From Cognatazoarcus halotolerans (GTDB lineage: Bacteria; Pseudomonadota; Gammaproteobacteria; Burkholderiales; Rhodocyclaceae): 64,000 nt of DNA. Position numbers and translations under genes: made by a program. Positions 54,896 through 62,375 of the stretch are shown piece by piece; within the stretch, counting starts at the first letter, position 1, and each line of letters begins with the position of its first letter. The DNA lies in assembly GCF_009800965.1 (NCBI RefSeq), contig NZ_WUAF01000001.1, positions 1 through 64,000 of the forward strand. Direction: 5' to 3'. Below the pieces are notes generated by a model. It did no database searches. It worked only from the letters and a program-made list of their open reading frames with translations, and had not been told where the DNA came from.

Positions 54896-55980
54896 GCGCC
54901 GCCGACAGCCGCATCCGCGCGCGGCTCAGGATCGCCCGCGCCGACTTCAGCCTCGATGTCGATCTCGACCTGCCCGGCCATGGCATTACCGCGCTGTTCG
55001 GCCACTCCGGCTCGGGCAAGACCACCTGCCTGCGCGCCATCGCCGGGCTGGAGCGGGCCGCCGACGGCTACGTGGCGCTCGGCGACGAGATCTGGCAGGA
55101 CGAATCGCGCGGCCTGTTCGTGCCACCGCACCGGCGGGCGCTCGGCGTGGTGTTCCAGGAAGCCAGCCTGTTCGCCCACCTGTCGGTGCGCCGTAACCTG
55201 GAATTCGGCCAGCGCCGCGCGCCGGCCGAGCAGCAGCACTTCTCGCTGCCCGAGGTAGCGGAGCTGCTCGGCATCGGCCACCTGCTCGAACGCGGTCCGG
55301 GAAGCCTCTCGGGCGGCGAGCGCCAGCGCGCCGCGATCGCCCGGGCCCTGCTCGCCGGGCCGCGCATCCTGCTCATGGACGAGCCGCTGGCCGCGCTCGA
55401 CCTCAGGCGCAAGCGCGAGATCCTGCCCTATCTCGAGCGCCTGCATCGAGAGCTGTCGATCCCGGTGATCTACGTGAGCCACGCGCCCGACGAAGTCGCG
55501 CGCCTTGCCGACCACCTGGTGCTGCTCGACGCCGGCCGGGCCATCGCCAGCGGGCCGCTCAACAGCGTGCTGTCACGCATCGACCTGCCCGCCGCCTTCG
55601 CCGACGATGCCGGGGTCGTGCTCGACACCGTGATCGACGGCCACGAGGAAGACCACCTCAGCCGCCTGCGCTTCCCCGGCGGGCAGATCTGGGTATCGCA
55701 ACGGCCGGAGCCGGTCGGCACCCCCTTGCGCTGCCGCATCCACGCCCGCAACGTGAGCCTCGCACTGATCCCCCAGCACCACACCTCGATCCTCAACTGC
55801 GTGTCGGCCACGGTGGTCGACCTCGCTGCGACCAGCACGCCGGGACAGCTGCTGGTGCGCCTCGACTGCGCCGGCGAGCCGCTGCTCGCGCGCATCACCG
55901 AACGCTCGGCGAAGCGCCTGGAGATCCGCCCCGGACTCGCGCTGCGGGCTCAGATCAAGTCGGTGGCGCTGCTCGACTGA
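54892..55980 (+). CDS. modC: Molybdate ABC transporter ATPase ModC
   Basis: 362-residue ATPase. Walker A is GHSGSGKTT, the signature is [17 protein letters not shown], Walker B is [12 protein letters not shown], and the H-loop is [18 protein letters not shown]-terminal TOBE domain (about 290-362) may sense molybdate. The start is the ATG overlapping the modB stop; a longer shifted frame upstream is rejected. It closes the mod operon. Confidence 0.96.
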   Translation: MSAADSRIRARLRIARADFSLDVDLDLPGHGITALFGHSGSGKTTCLRAIAGLERAADGYVALGDEIWQDESRGLFVPPHRRALGVVFQEASLFAHLSVRRNLEFGQRRAPAEQQHFSLPEVAELLGIGHLLERGPGSLSGGERQRAAIARALLAGPRILLMDEPLAALDLRRKREILPYLERLHRELSIPVIYVSHAPDEVARLADHLVLLDAGRAIASGPLNSVLSRIDLPAAFADDAGVVLDTVIDGHEEDHLSRLRFPGGQIWVSQRPEPVGTPLRCRIHARNVSLALIPQHHTSILNCVSATVVDLAATSTPGQLLVRLDCAGEPLLARITERSAKRLEIRPGLALRAQIKSVALLD

Positions 55981-56006
55981 GGGCTCGCAGGCGCATCGGG
56001 CGTGCC

Positions 56007-56022
56007 TGTAACGTTTGCGACA
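56007..56022. promoter_or_regulatory. NifA upstream activator site of nifB
   Basis: TGT-N10-ACA (TGTAACGTTTGCGACA) lies 63 bases upstream of the -24 element and 26 bases after the modC stop. Confidence 0.85.
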
Positions 56023-56084
56023 GAGACTCGACAAGGGCACCCCGACAAAAACCCAAGCATCTGTTTAATTTGATTTTTGTGCAC

Positions 56085-56099
56085 TGGCACATCTGTTGC
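56085..56099 (+). promoter_or_regulatory. Sigma54 promoter of the nifB operon
   Basis: TGGCACATCTGTTGC matches the -24/-12 consensus and lies 37 bases before the nifB GTG start. Confidence 0.93.
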
Positions 56100-56136
56100 T
56101 GAGGGAATACCGACATCTCTTCACAGGAGCTGGATC

Positions 56137-57648
56137 GTGGACCTCCCAGTCATCAGCAATGCCCCCGTCGCCGCCGAAGGTGGTGGCTGCGCGTCCAGCG
56201 GCTGCGGCAGCGCACCGGATGCGCTCGCCCACCTCCCGGACGAGATCCGCGCCAAGGTGCAGGATCACCCGTGCTACTCCGAGGACGCCCACCACTACTT
56301 CGCCCGCATGCACGTGGCGGTGGCGCCGGCCTGCAACATCCAGTGCAACTACTGCAACCGCAAGTACGACTGCTCCAACGAATCGCGGCCGGGCGTGGTG
56401 TCCGAGCTGCTCACCCCCGACCAGGCCCTCAAGAAGATCAAGGCCGTCGCGGCGGAGATTCCGCAGATGACGGTGCTCGGCATCGCCGGACCCGGCGATC
56501 CCCTGGCCAACCCCGGTCGCACCTTCGAGACCTTCCGCATGCTCTCGGAGCAGACGCCGGACATCAAGCTCTGCGTGTCCACCAACGGGCTCAACCTGCC
56601 GCAGTACGCGGACGAGATCGCCAAGCACAACATCGACCATGTGACGATCACCATCAACTGCGTCGATCCGGAAATCGGCGCGAAGATCTATCCGTGGATC
56701 TACTGGAACAACAAGCGCATCCGCGGCGTGGAAGGCGCGAGGATCCTCATCGAGCAGCAGCAGAAGGGGCTGGAGGCGCTGACCTCGCGCGGCATCCTGG
56801 TCAAGGTCAACTCGGTGCTGATCCCGGGCGTCAATGACGAGCACCTCAAGGAGGTCTCCAAGATCGTCAAGGCCAAGGGCGCCTTCCTGCACAACGTCAT
56901 GCCGCTCATCGCCGAAGCCGAGCACGGCACCTACTACGGCCTGATGGCGCAGCGCGGCCCCACCGACGAAGAGCTGCAGGCGCTGCAGGACGAGTGCGCC
57001 GGCGACATGTCGATGATGCGTCACTGCCGCCAGTGCCGCGCCGACGCGGTGGGCCTGCTGGGCGAGGACCGCGGTGACGAATTCACCATGGACAAGATCG
57101 ATGTCATGGACGTCGACTACGAAGCGGCCATGGTGCGTCGCAAGGCGGTGCACGACGACATCATCAACAAGCTCGAGTCCGAGCGCGCAGCCAAGGCCGC
57201 CAAGGTGCCGGTGCACCTGTCCATCGCGGCCGACACGCGGCCGGTGCTGATGGCCGTTGCCGGCAAGAATGGCGTGGTCGCGGAACACTTCGGCCATGCC
57301 AGGGAGTTCCTGATCTACGAGGCCTCGCCGGAAGGCGTGCGCTTCATCAGCCACCGCAAGACCGAGCTCTACTGTGCCGGCCTGGACACCTGCGGCGACG
57401 GAGGTGTGGCAGCGGAAGACGAGCCCGAATCCGTGCTCGAGCGCAACATCCGCACCCTCTCGGGCTGCGAGGTGGTGCTGTGCTCGAAGATCGGTTTCGA
57501 GCCCTGGGGCATGCTCGAGGCGGCGGGCATCCAGCCCAACGGTGAGCACGCCATGGAGCCCATCGAGGATGCCGTGATGGCGGTGTACAAGGAAATGTAC
57601 GACGCCGGCAAGCTCGCCGTACCCGGCCAGGCGCGCCAGGTGGCCTGA
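56137..57648 (+). CDS. nifB: FeMo-cofactor biosynthesis protein NifB
   Basis: 503-residue radical SAM enzyme that makes NifB-co, the carbide-containing iron core of the cofactor. The radical SAM cysteines are CNIQCNYCNRKYDC, with flanking CASSGCG and HPCYSEDAHHYFARMH. A C-terminal NifX-type domain follows (about residues 365-490; VAEHFGHAREFLIYEA). The start is GTG at 56137, seven bases after an AGGAG site. The sigma54 promoter and UAS upstream place it under NifA. It heads a long operon through draG. Confidence 0.96.
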   Translation: MDLPVISNAPVAAEGGGCASSGCGSAPDALAHLPDEIRAKVQDHPCYSEDAHHYFARMHVAVAPACNIQCNYCNRKYDCSNESRPGVVSELLTPDQALKKIKAVAAEIPQMTVLGIAGPGDPLANPGRTFETFRMLSEQTPDIKLCVSTNGLNLPQYADEIAKHNIDHVTITINCVDPEIGAKIYPWIYWNNKRIRGVEGARILIEQQQKGLEALTSRGILVKVNSVLIPGVNDEHLKEVSKIVKAKGAFLHNVMPLIAEAEHGTYYGLMAQRGPTDEELQALQDECAGDMSMMRHCRQCRADAVGLLGEDRGDEFTMDKIDVMDVDYEAAMVRRKAVHDDIINKLESERAAKAAKVPVHLSIAADTRPVLMAVAGKNGVVAEHFGHAREFLIYEASPEGVRFISHRKTELYCAGLDTCGDGGVAAEDEPESVLERNIRTLSGCEVVLCSKIGFEPWGMLEAAGIQPNGEHAMEPIEDAVMAVYKEMYDAGKLAVPGQARQVA

Positions 57649-57848
57649 TGGACGCGATGGTGACGGACATGCTCAGGCTCGCCAGTTTCGCCGCCGCCAT
57701 GATGCTGCCGCTGCTGGTGCACGCGGGCAGCAACATCGCGCGGCCGCTGCGGCCCCGGCCCCTGACCGTCACCACCGCCATCTGCACCGCCAGTCACGCA
57801 CGCCACCGCAACCCGGAGGGCAGCGGGCGCGCTGCCCGCCCCCACTGA
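57648..57848 (+). CDS. Possible small protein between nifB and fdxN
   Basis: An open frame of 66 codons whose ATG overlaps the nifB stop (TGATG). The encoded peptide has a hydrophobic segment (LRLASFAAAMMLPLLVHAG) like a signal peptide, followed by a basic Arg/Pro-rich tail. No family is recognised. The overlap supports translation, but the unusual tail and the absence of any known equivalent between nifB and fdxN make this call weak. Confidence 0.3.
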   Translation: MDAMVTDMLRLASFAAAMMLPLLVHAGSNIARPLRPRPLTVTTAICTASHARHRNPEGSGRAARPH

Positions 57849-57865
57849 ATGCCGGAGAACACGCC

Positions 57866-58156
57866 ATGGCACTGCAAATAACCGCCCAATGCGTCAATTG
57901 CTGGGCCTGCTACGACGTCTGCCCCAACGACGCGATCTACGAGGACAAGCCGCACTTCCTGATCGACGACGCCAAGTGCACCGAGTGCCTCGGCGATCAC
58001 GCCGACCCACAGTGCGCGGCGATCTGCCCGATCGAATGCGCCATCATCGACGAGCTCGGCGAAGCCCTGAACCCGCCGGGCTCGCTCACCGGCATCCCGC
58101 TCGAGAAGCTCGCCGAGCTGGCGGCTCAGGGCCTGGTCACCACGGAACTGCCCTGA
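57866..58156 (+). CDS. fdxN: Ferredoxin FdxN (two [4Fe-4S] clusters)
   Basis: 96-residue bacterial-type ferredoxin. The cluster motifs are CVNCWACYDVCP and CTECLGDHADPQCAAICP, the latter with the longer spacing usual for FdxN. It typically follows nifB and carries electrons for nitrogenase or for NifB. Its stop overlaps the nifO start. A C-terminal tail of about 35 residues follows the clusters. Confidence 0.94.
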   Translation: MALQITAQCVNCWACYDVCPNDAIYEDKPHFLIDDAKCTECLGDHADPQCAAICPIECAIIDELGEALNPPGSLTGIPLEKLAELAAQGLVTTELP

Positions 58157-58629
58157 TGGCCGAAGTGATCTTCTTCGAGAAGCCCGGCTGCCAGGGCAAC
58201 GCCCGCCAGAAGCAGCTGCTGCAGGCCGCCGGGCACAGCGTGCAGGCACGCAGCCTGAAGGCCGAGCCGTGGACAGCCGAGCGCCTGCGCGGATTTTTCG
58301 GCAGCCTGCCGGTGGCGACCTGGTTCAATCGCAGCGCGCCGGCGGTCAAGTCCGGCCGCGTCGTGCCCGAAACGCTCGACGCCGATCAGGCCATGGCGCT
58401 GCTACTGGCCAATCCGCTGCTGATCCGCCGCCCGCTCATGGAAGTCGGCGAGGAGCGCATGGTCGGCTTCGACACCGCCGCGGTGGAGGCCTGGATCGGG
58501 CTTGGCACGGCCGTGCGGCCCGCCGGCGACCTCGAGGCCTGCGTGCATGGCCCCGAAGGCCACGGCCACTGTGCCGAACCGGCCGCAGATCAACAGGAAG
58601 ACAGCCATGCGTGCAGCGGGACTGTCTGA
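58156..58629 (+). CDS. nifO: ArsC/Spx-like nitrogenase-associated protein NifO
   Basis: 157-residue thioredoxin-fold protein of the ArsC family. It starts MAEVIFFEKPGCQGNARQKQ with a single cysteine at the ArsC active-site position, and continues WFNRSAPAVKSG, RPLMEVGEERMVGFD. NifO affects how molybdenum is shared between nitrogenase and nitrate reductase in Azotobacter. Its ATG overlaps the fdxN stop. The 3' end overlaps the start of the flavodiiron gene by 23 bases. Confidence 0.85.
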   Translation: MAEVIFFEKPGCQGNARQKQLLQAAGHSVQARSLKAEPWTAERLRGFFGSLPVATWFNRSAPAVKSGRVVPETLDADQAMALLLANPLLIRRPLMEVGEERMVGFDTAAVEAWIGLGTAVRPAGDLEACVHGPEGHGHCAEPAADQQEDSHACSGTV

Positions 58630-59881
58630 AAAAGCCGTTGCGATCGCACCGGGTATCCACTGGGTGGGCGCCCTCGATCCGCATCTGCGCAGTTTCGACA
58701 TCATCCTCAGGACCGCCAACGGCACCACCTACAACGCCTATGTGGTCAGGGGCAGCGAAGGTGTGGCGGTGATCGACACCGTCAAGGAGAACTTCTCGGA
58801 CGACTTCTTCCGCCGGCTCGAATCGGTGGCCGGCTACGACGAGATCACCACCATCGTGCTCAACCACCTCGAGCCGGACCATAGCGGGGCGCTGCCCGAG
58901 CTGCTGCGCCGCGCGCCGCAGGCGCGGGTGTACCTGTCGAGCCGCGCGCAGATGATGCTCAAGGCCCTGCTCAAGCCCAGCGGCGGCGGCGCGCCCGACT
59001 ACACGCCGGTGACCACCGGCGACGAGGTGGACCTCGGCGGCCGCACCCTGCACTTCCTGCACACGCCCTACCTGCACTGGCCCGACACCCAGTGCACCTA
59101 CGTGGTCGAAGAGGGTGTGCTGTTCTCCGGCGACGTGTTCGGCTGCCACTTCTGCGGTGCGCGCCTGTTCAACGACAGCGTGGGCGACTTCCGCTTCTCC
59201 TTCGAGTACTACTACGCGCACATCATGCGGCCCTTCCGCGAGCACATTCTCGATGCGGTGAGCCTGATCGAGCCGCTCGAGCTGGCGACGATCGCCCCCG
59301 CGCACGGGCCGATCCTGCGCCACCTGCCGCGCGAATACCTGCACCGCTACCGCGAGCTCGCCACGCCGCGGCTCTACAACGAGGCACGCAGCGAGAAGAC
59401 CCTGGTGATCTTCTATCTCTCGGCGTACGGCAACACCCGCGCTATGGCCGAGGCGATTGCCGCCGGCGCCGAGCGCATCGGCGGCGTGCGCGTCTCGCTC
59501 TACGACCTGGAAGGCGGCGACGCGGAGATCTTCACCGATCTGGTGGAGGAAGCGGACGGCCTCGCCTTCGGCAGCCCCACCATCAACGCGGACGCGGTCA
59601 AGCCGATCTGGGACCTGCTCTCCTCGCTGACCAGCGTCAACATCAAGGGCAAGCTCGGCGTGGCCTTCGGTTCATACGGCTGGAGCGGCGAAGCGGTGCG
59701 GCTGATCGAGGACCGGCTGCGCGGCCTGAAGATGCGCGTGCCGGTCGAAGGCCTGCGCGTGAAGCTGGTGCCGGACCCGGGCGAGCTCGACGAGTGCGGC
59801 GCGCTCGGCGAGCAGATCGCCCGCCACCTCACCGGCCGCATCGAAGAGCGCGTCATCGACATGTCGGAGCTGGTCGGATGA
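58607..59881 (+). CDS. Flavodiiron protein (FprA type)
   Basis: 424-residue A-type flavoprotein that reduces O2 or NO. The N-terminal beta-lactamase-like domain has the diiron ligands in NHLEPDHSG (residues 86-94), GDVFGCHF and PAHGP. The C-terminal flavodoxin domain (from about residue 265) begins KTLVIFYLSAYGNTRAMAEA and binds FMN. Being in the nifB operon it may protect nitrogenase from oxygen. It overlaps nifO by 23 bases and is followed by two ferredoxin genes, which may supply its electrons. Confidence 0.9.
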   Translation: MRAAGLSEKAVAIAPGIHWVGALDPHLRSFDIILRTANGTTYNAYVVRGSEGVAVIDTVKENFSDDFFRRLESVAGYDEITTIVLNHLEPDHSGALPELLRRAPQARVYLSSRAQMMLKALLKPSGGGAPDYTPVTTGDEVDLGGRTLHFLHTPYLHWPDTQCTYVVEEGVLFSGDVFGCHFCGARLFNDSVGDFRFSFEYYYAHIMRPFREHILDAVSLIEPLELATIAPAHGPILRHLPREYLHRYRELATPRLYNEARSEKTLVIFYLSAYGNTRAMAEAIAAGAERIGGVRVSLYDLEGGDAEIFTDLVEEADGLAFGSPTINADAVKPIWDLLSSLTSVNIKGKLGVAFGSYGWSGEAVRLIEDRLRGLKMRVPVEGLRVKLVPDPGELDECGALGEQIARHLTGRIEERVIDMSELVG

Positions 59882-59983
59882 GCGCCAAGCGCCCTGAAGC
59901 CAAGACACCACCCCGGGCGCAGCAGCCGCATCGCCGCGCCATCGCACCACGCCTTCATCCCACGACCTGAACCGGAGTCCGCC

Positions 59984-60271
59984 ATGCCCAAAGCAAAAGT
60001 CACCTTCCAGGATATCGGCGTCAGCGTCACCGTCCCTGCCGGCACCCGTCTCATCGAGGTCTCGGAAAAGGTCGGCGCCGGCATCACCTACGGCTGCCGT
60101 GAAGGCGAATGCTGCACCTGCCTGACCAGGATCGTTTCCGGTGCGGAAAACCTCGCCGCGCCCTCGGTGCTGGAGGACCAGGTGCTCAAGGACAACCTCG
60201 CCCCGCGCGCGCACCGGCTGGCCTGCCAGGCGCAGATCCTCGGCGGCGACGTGGTCGTCAGACCGGCCTGA
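59984..60271 (+). CDS. [2Fe-2S] ferredoxin
   Basis: 95-residue plant-type ferredoxin. The ligands are CREGECCTC with a fourth Cys in RLACQAQI. It follows the flavodiiron gene by 102 bases and precedes a second [2Fe-2S] ferredoxin. It is a likely electron partner for the flavodiiron protein or for NifB/NifEN; this is inference from position. A start at MPKAKVTFQDIG fits the family. Confidence 0.9.
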   Translation: MPKAKVTFQDIGVSVTVPAGTRLIEVSEKVGAGITYGCREGECCTCLTRIVSGAENLAAPSVLEDQVLKDNLAPRAHRLACQAQILGGDVVVRPA

Positions 60272-60349
60272 GCGCAAAACCGCTACACAAGACACCCCCA
60301 ATCCGCAAACAGAGAAAACCCGCCCCACCCACTTTCTGGAGAATGCATC

Positions 60350-60712
60350 ATGGCACTCGTAACTTTCAGCAGCACAATGCACAAGGACAAGACGGTGTAC
60401 GCCGTCGCCGGCAGCCACACCCAGACGATCCTGTCGCTGGCCAAGGAAAACCACATCCCGATCGACTTCGGCTGCCAGGAAGGCGACTGCGGCACCTGCC
60501 TGGTCAAGGTCTCGTCGGTCGACGGCAAACGCAGCCCCATGGGCGGCCCGCTCAACATCCGCGAGGTCGCGGTGCTCAAGGAGATGGGCAAGGTCACCAA
60601 GGGCGAGATCGAGAAGATGTACGTCGACGATATCCCGCCCAACCACTGGCGGCTGGCCTGCCAGATGGTGGTCCGCGACGAGGACATCCTGGTCGAATAC
60701 CCGAGCAAGTGA
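60350..60712 (+). CDS. nif-associated [2Fe-2S] ferredoxin
   Basis: 120-residue ferredoxin with CQEGDCGTC and a further Cys in RLACQMV. A 45-residue insertion between the third and fourth ligand (GGPLNIREVAVLKEMGKVTK) sets it apart from its neighbour and fits the FdxD type found near nif genes, which protects nitrogenase from oxygen in some species. It precedes nifQ by 19 bases. Function here is inferred. Confidence 0.88.
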   Translation: MALVTFSSTMHKDKTVYAVAGSHTQTILSLAKENHIPIDFGCQEGDCGTCLVKVSSVDGKRSPMGGPLNIREVAVLKEMGKVTKGEIEKMYVDDIPPNHWRLACQMVVRDEDILVEYPSK

Positions 60713-60731
60713 GCGCCCGGAGGCCGCGCCG

Positions 60732-61304
60732 ATGAACGCCTTGGGTCGCATGGAAATCCGCGCAGCGATGCTGTCCGACCTGCTCGACGCGGGCGGCGCA
60801 CCGGCGCTCCTCAATGATCCGAACCGCCCGCTGCTGGCCAGCATGATCGCCGGCCAGGCGGCGGGCCAGGGCTGCCTTCCGGCACACCTCGGGCTCGGCC
60901 CGGCACGCTTCTCGGAGCTTCTCGCCCGGCTCTTTCCCGGCACGCCGGTGTTCCTGGTGCGGCGCGAAATCGAGGAGATCCCCGAACTCGACGACTTGCG
61001 CAAGCTGCTGCTCGACCACCGCGCCCACCCGGGCGTGAGTGCCGAATGGATGGCCGACATCGTCGCCACCGCCTGTGCCGGCCGCGACCACCTGTGGCAG
61101 GACCTCGGGCTCGCCAACCGCGACGAGCTCAGCCGCCTGATGCGTCTGAACTTCAAACCGCTGGCCGACCAGAACGTCGGCGACATGAAGTGGAAGAAGT
61201 TCCTCTACAAGCAGTTCTGCGCGGCGGAAGGCATCTATGTCTGCCCCGCGCCCTCGTGCGGCGAATGTGCCGACCACCCCAAATGCTTCGGCCCCGAAAC
61301 CTGA
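60732..61304 (+). CDS. nifQ: Molybdenum-processing protein NifQ
   Basis: 190-residue protein that supplies molybdenum to NifEN as a Mo-Fe-S cluster. The C-terminal cysteine motif is C-x4-C-x2-C-x5-C (CPAPSCGECADHPKC), which is diagnostic. It sits between the ferredoxin and draG, and its end overlaps the likely draG start by 22 bases. Molybdenum delivered through ModABC at 52-56 kb feeds this protein. Confidence 0.95.
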   Translation: MNALGRMEIRAAMLSDLLDAGGAPALLNDPNRPLLASMIAGQAAGQGCLPAHLGLGPARFSELLARLFPGTPVFLVRREIEEIPELDDLRKLLLDHRAHPGVSAEWMADIVATACAGRDHLWQDLGLANRDELSRLMRLNFKPLADQNVGDMKWKKFLYKQFCAAEGIYVCPAPSCGECADHPKCFGPET

Positions 61305-62221
61305 ACCCCACCGGCTCGCCGGCGCAGGGGGCCGACGACACCCTGCGCCGGCGAGCGATCGCCGCCTACCTCGGGCTCGCCATCGGCGACGCACTCGGCG
61401 CCACTGTCGAGTTCATGACACCCAACGAGATCCGTCACAAATTCGGCGAGCACCGCGAGATGGTCGGCGGCGGCTGGCTCAAACTCAAGCCTGGCCAAGT
61501 CACCGACGACACCTCGATGTCGCTCGCGCTGGGCGAGGCCATCCTCGCCAACGGCCGCGTCGACGCCCTCGCCACGGCCCGCGCCTTCGATGCCTGGATG
61601 CGCGCCAAGCCGGTGGACATCGGCAACACCGTGCGGCGCAACCTGATCAGCTGGCGCCGCAGCGGCGAGCCCGAGGCGCCGCCTTCCGAGCACGACGCCG
61701 GCAACGGCGCGGCGATGCGCGTGCTGCCGCTGGCGCTCGCCACCTACGGCCACCCGCCGGAAGACATCGTCGCCGCCAGCCGCGCCCAGGCCCACGTGAC
61801 CCATAACAACGAACTCTCCGACGCGGCCTGCGAGACCCTGGTCGCGATGCTGCACGCCTATTTTGCCGACGACCCGGCCGCCGCGAAGCGCCATATCGCG
61901 ACCCTCGTCGAAAACCGCCCCCAGTACGCCCACGACCGCAAACGCTGCGAGAACCCCAGCGGCTATGTTGTCGACACCCTGCACGCAGTTTTCCAGGCGC
62001 TGGCCGCGCACAACGATTTCGAAGGCTGCCTGATCGACGTGGTGAACCGCGGCGGCGACGCCGACACCACCGGCGCCATCGCCGGCATGCTGGCCGGCGC
62101 GCGTGCCGGGCTCGAGGCGATCCCGCCACGCTGGCTGAAGGCCCTCGATCCGCAGGTGCGAAGCCAGTGTGAGACGCAGGCGGTGGCACTACTGGTGCGG
62201 GTGGCACGGCGGCATGCCTGA
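61283..62221 (+). CDS. draG: ADP-ribosyl-dinitrogenase reductase hydrolase DraG
   Basis: ADP-ribosylglycohydrolase that removes the inactivating ADP-ribose from nitrogenase reductase. The dinuclear metal ligands are in the TDDTSMSLALGE segment and in GGDADTTGAIAGML. The length is about 312 residues with the ATG at 61283 chosen as the first in-frame start before the conserved domain, though it overlaps nifQ. Its partner DraT is not in this window. It ends the nifB transcript. Confidence 0.9.
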   Translation: MLRPRNLNPTGSPAQGADDTLRRRAIAAYLGLAIGDALGATVEFMTPNEIRHKFGEHREMVGGGWLKLKPGQVTDDTSMSLALGEAILANGRVDALATARAFDAWMRAKPVDIGNTVRRNLISWRRSGEPEAPPSEHDAGNGAAMRVLPLALATYGHPPEDIVAASRAQAHVTHNNELSDAACETLVAMLHAYFADDPAAAKRHIATLVENRPQYAHDRKRCENPSGYVVDTLHAVFQALAAHNDFEGCLIDVVNRGGDADTTGAIAGMLAGARAGLEAIPPRWLKALDPQVRSQCETQAVALLVRVARRHA

Positions 62222-62375
62222 GCCGGCTCGGCGCGCTTGATCAGCGCATTCCGTACAGCTAGGCTGACGCAGCAAGAGCCGCCCCGAAAAGGCAGTCGGG
62301 GCAACTGAATGCGCTGCGGAGGGCTGCGACAGGCCCGCTCCCCGCACACGAGCAACCCACACGAGAGACGCGTCC

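Noticed and set aside
59878-59970. A 30-codon frame overlapping the flavodiiron stop codon (ATGA)
   Set aside because: The overlap would allow coupled translation, but the peptide is a basic low-complexity string with no sign of selection that I can see.
62281-62302. Hairpin GCCCCGA/TCGGGGC after draG as a terminator
   Set aside because: Stem of only 7 bp with an 8-base loop and no T run, so I do not claim it ends the nifB transcript.
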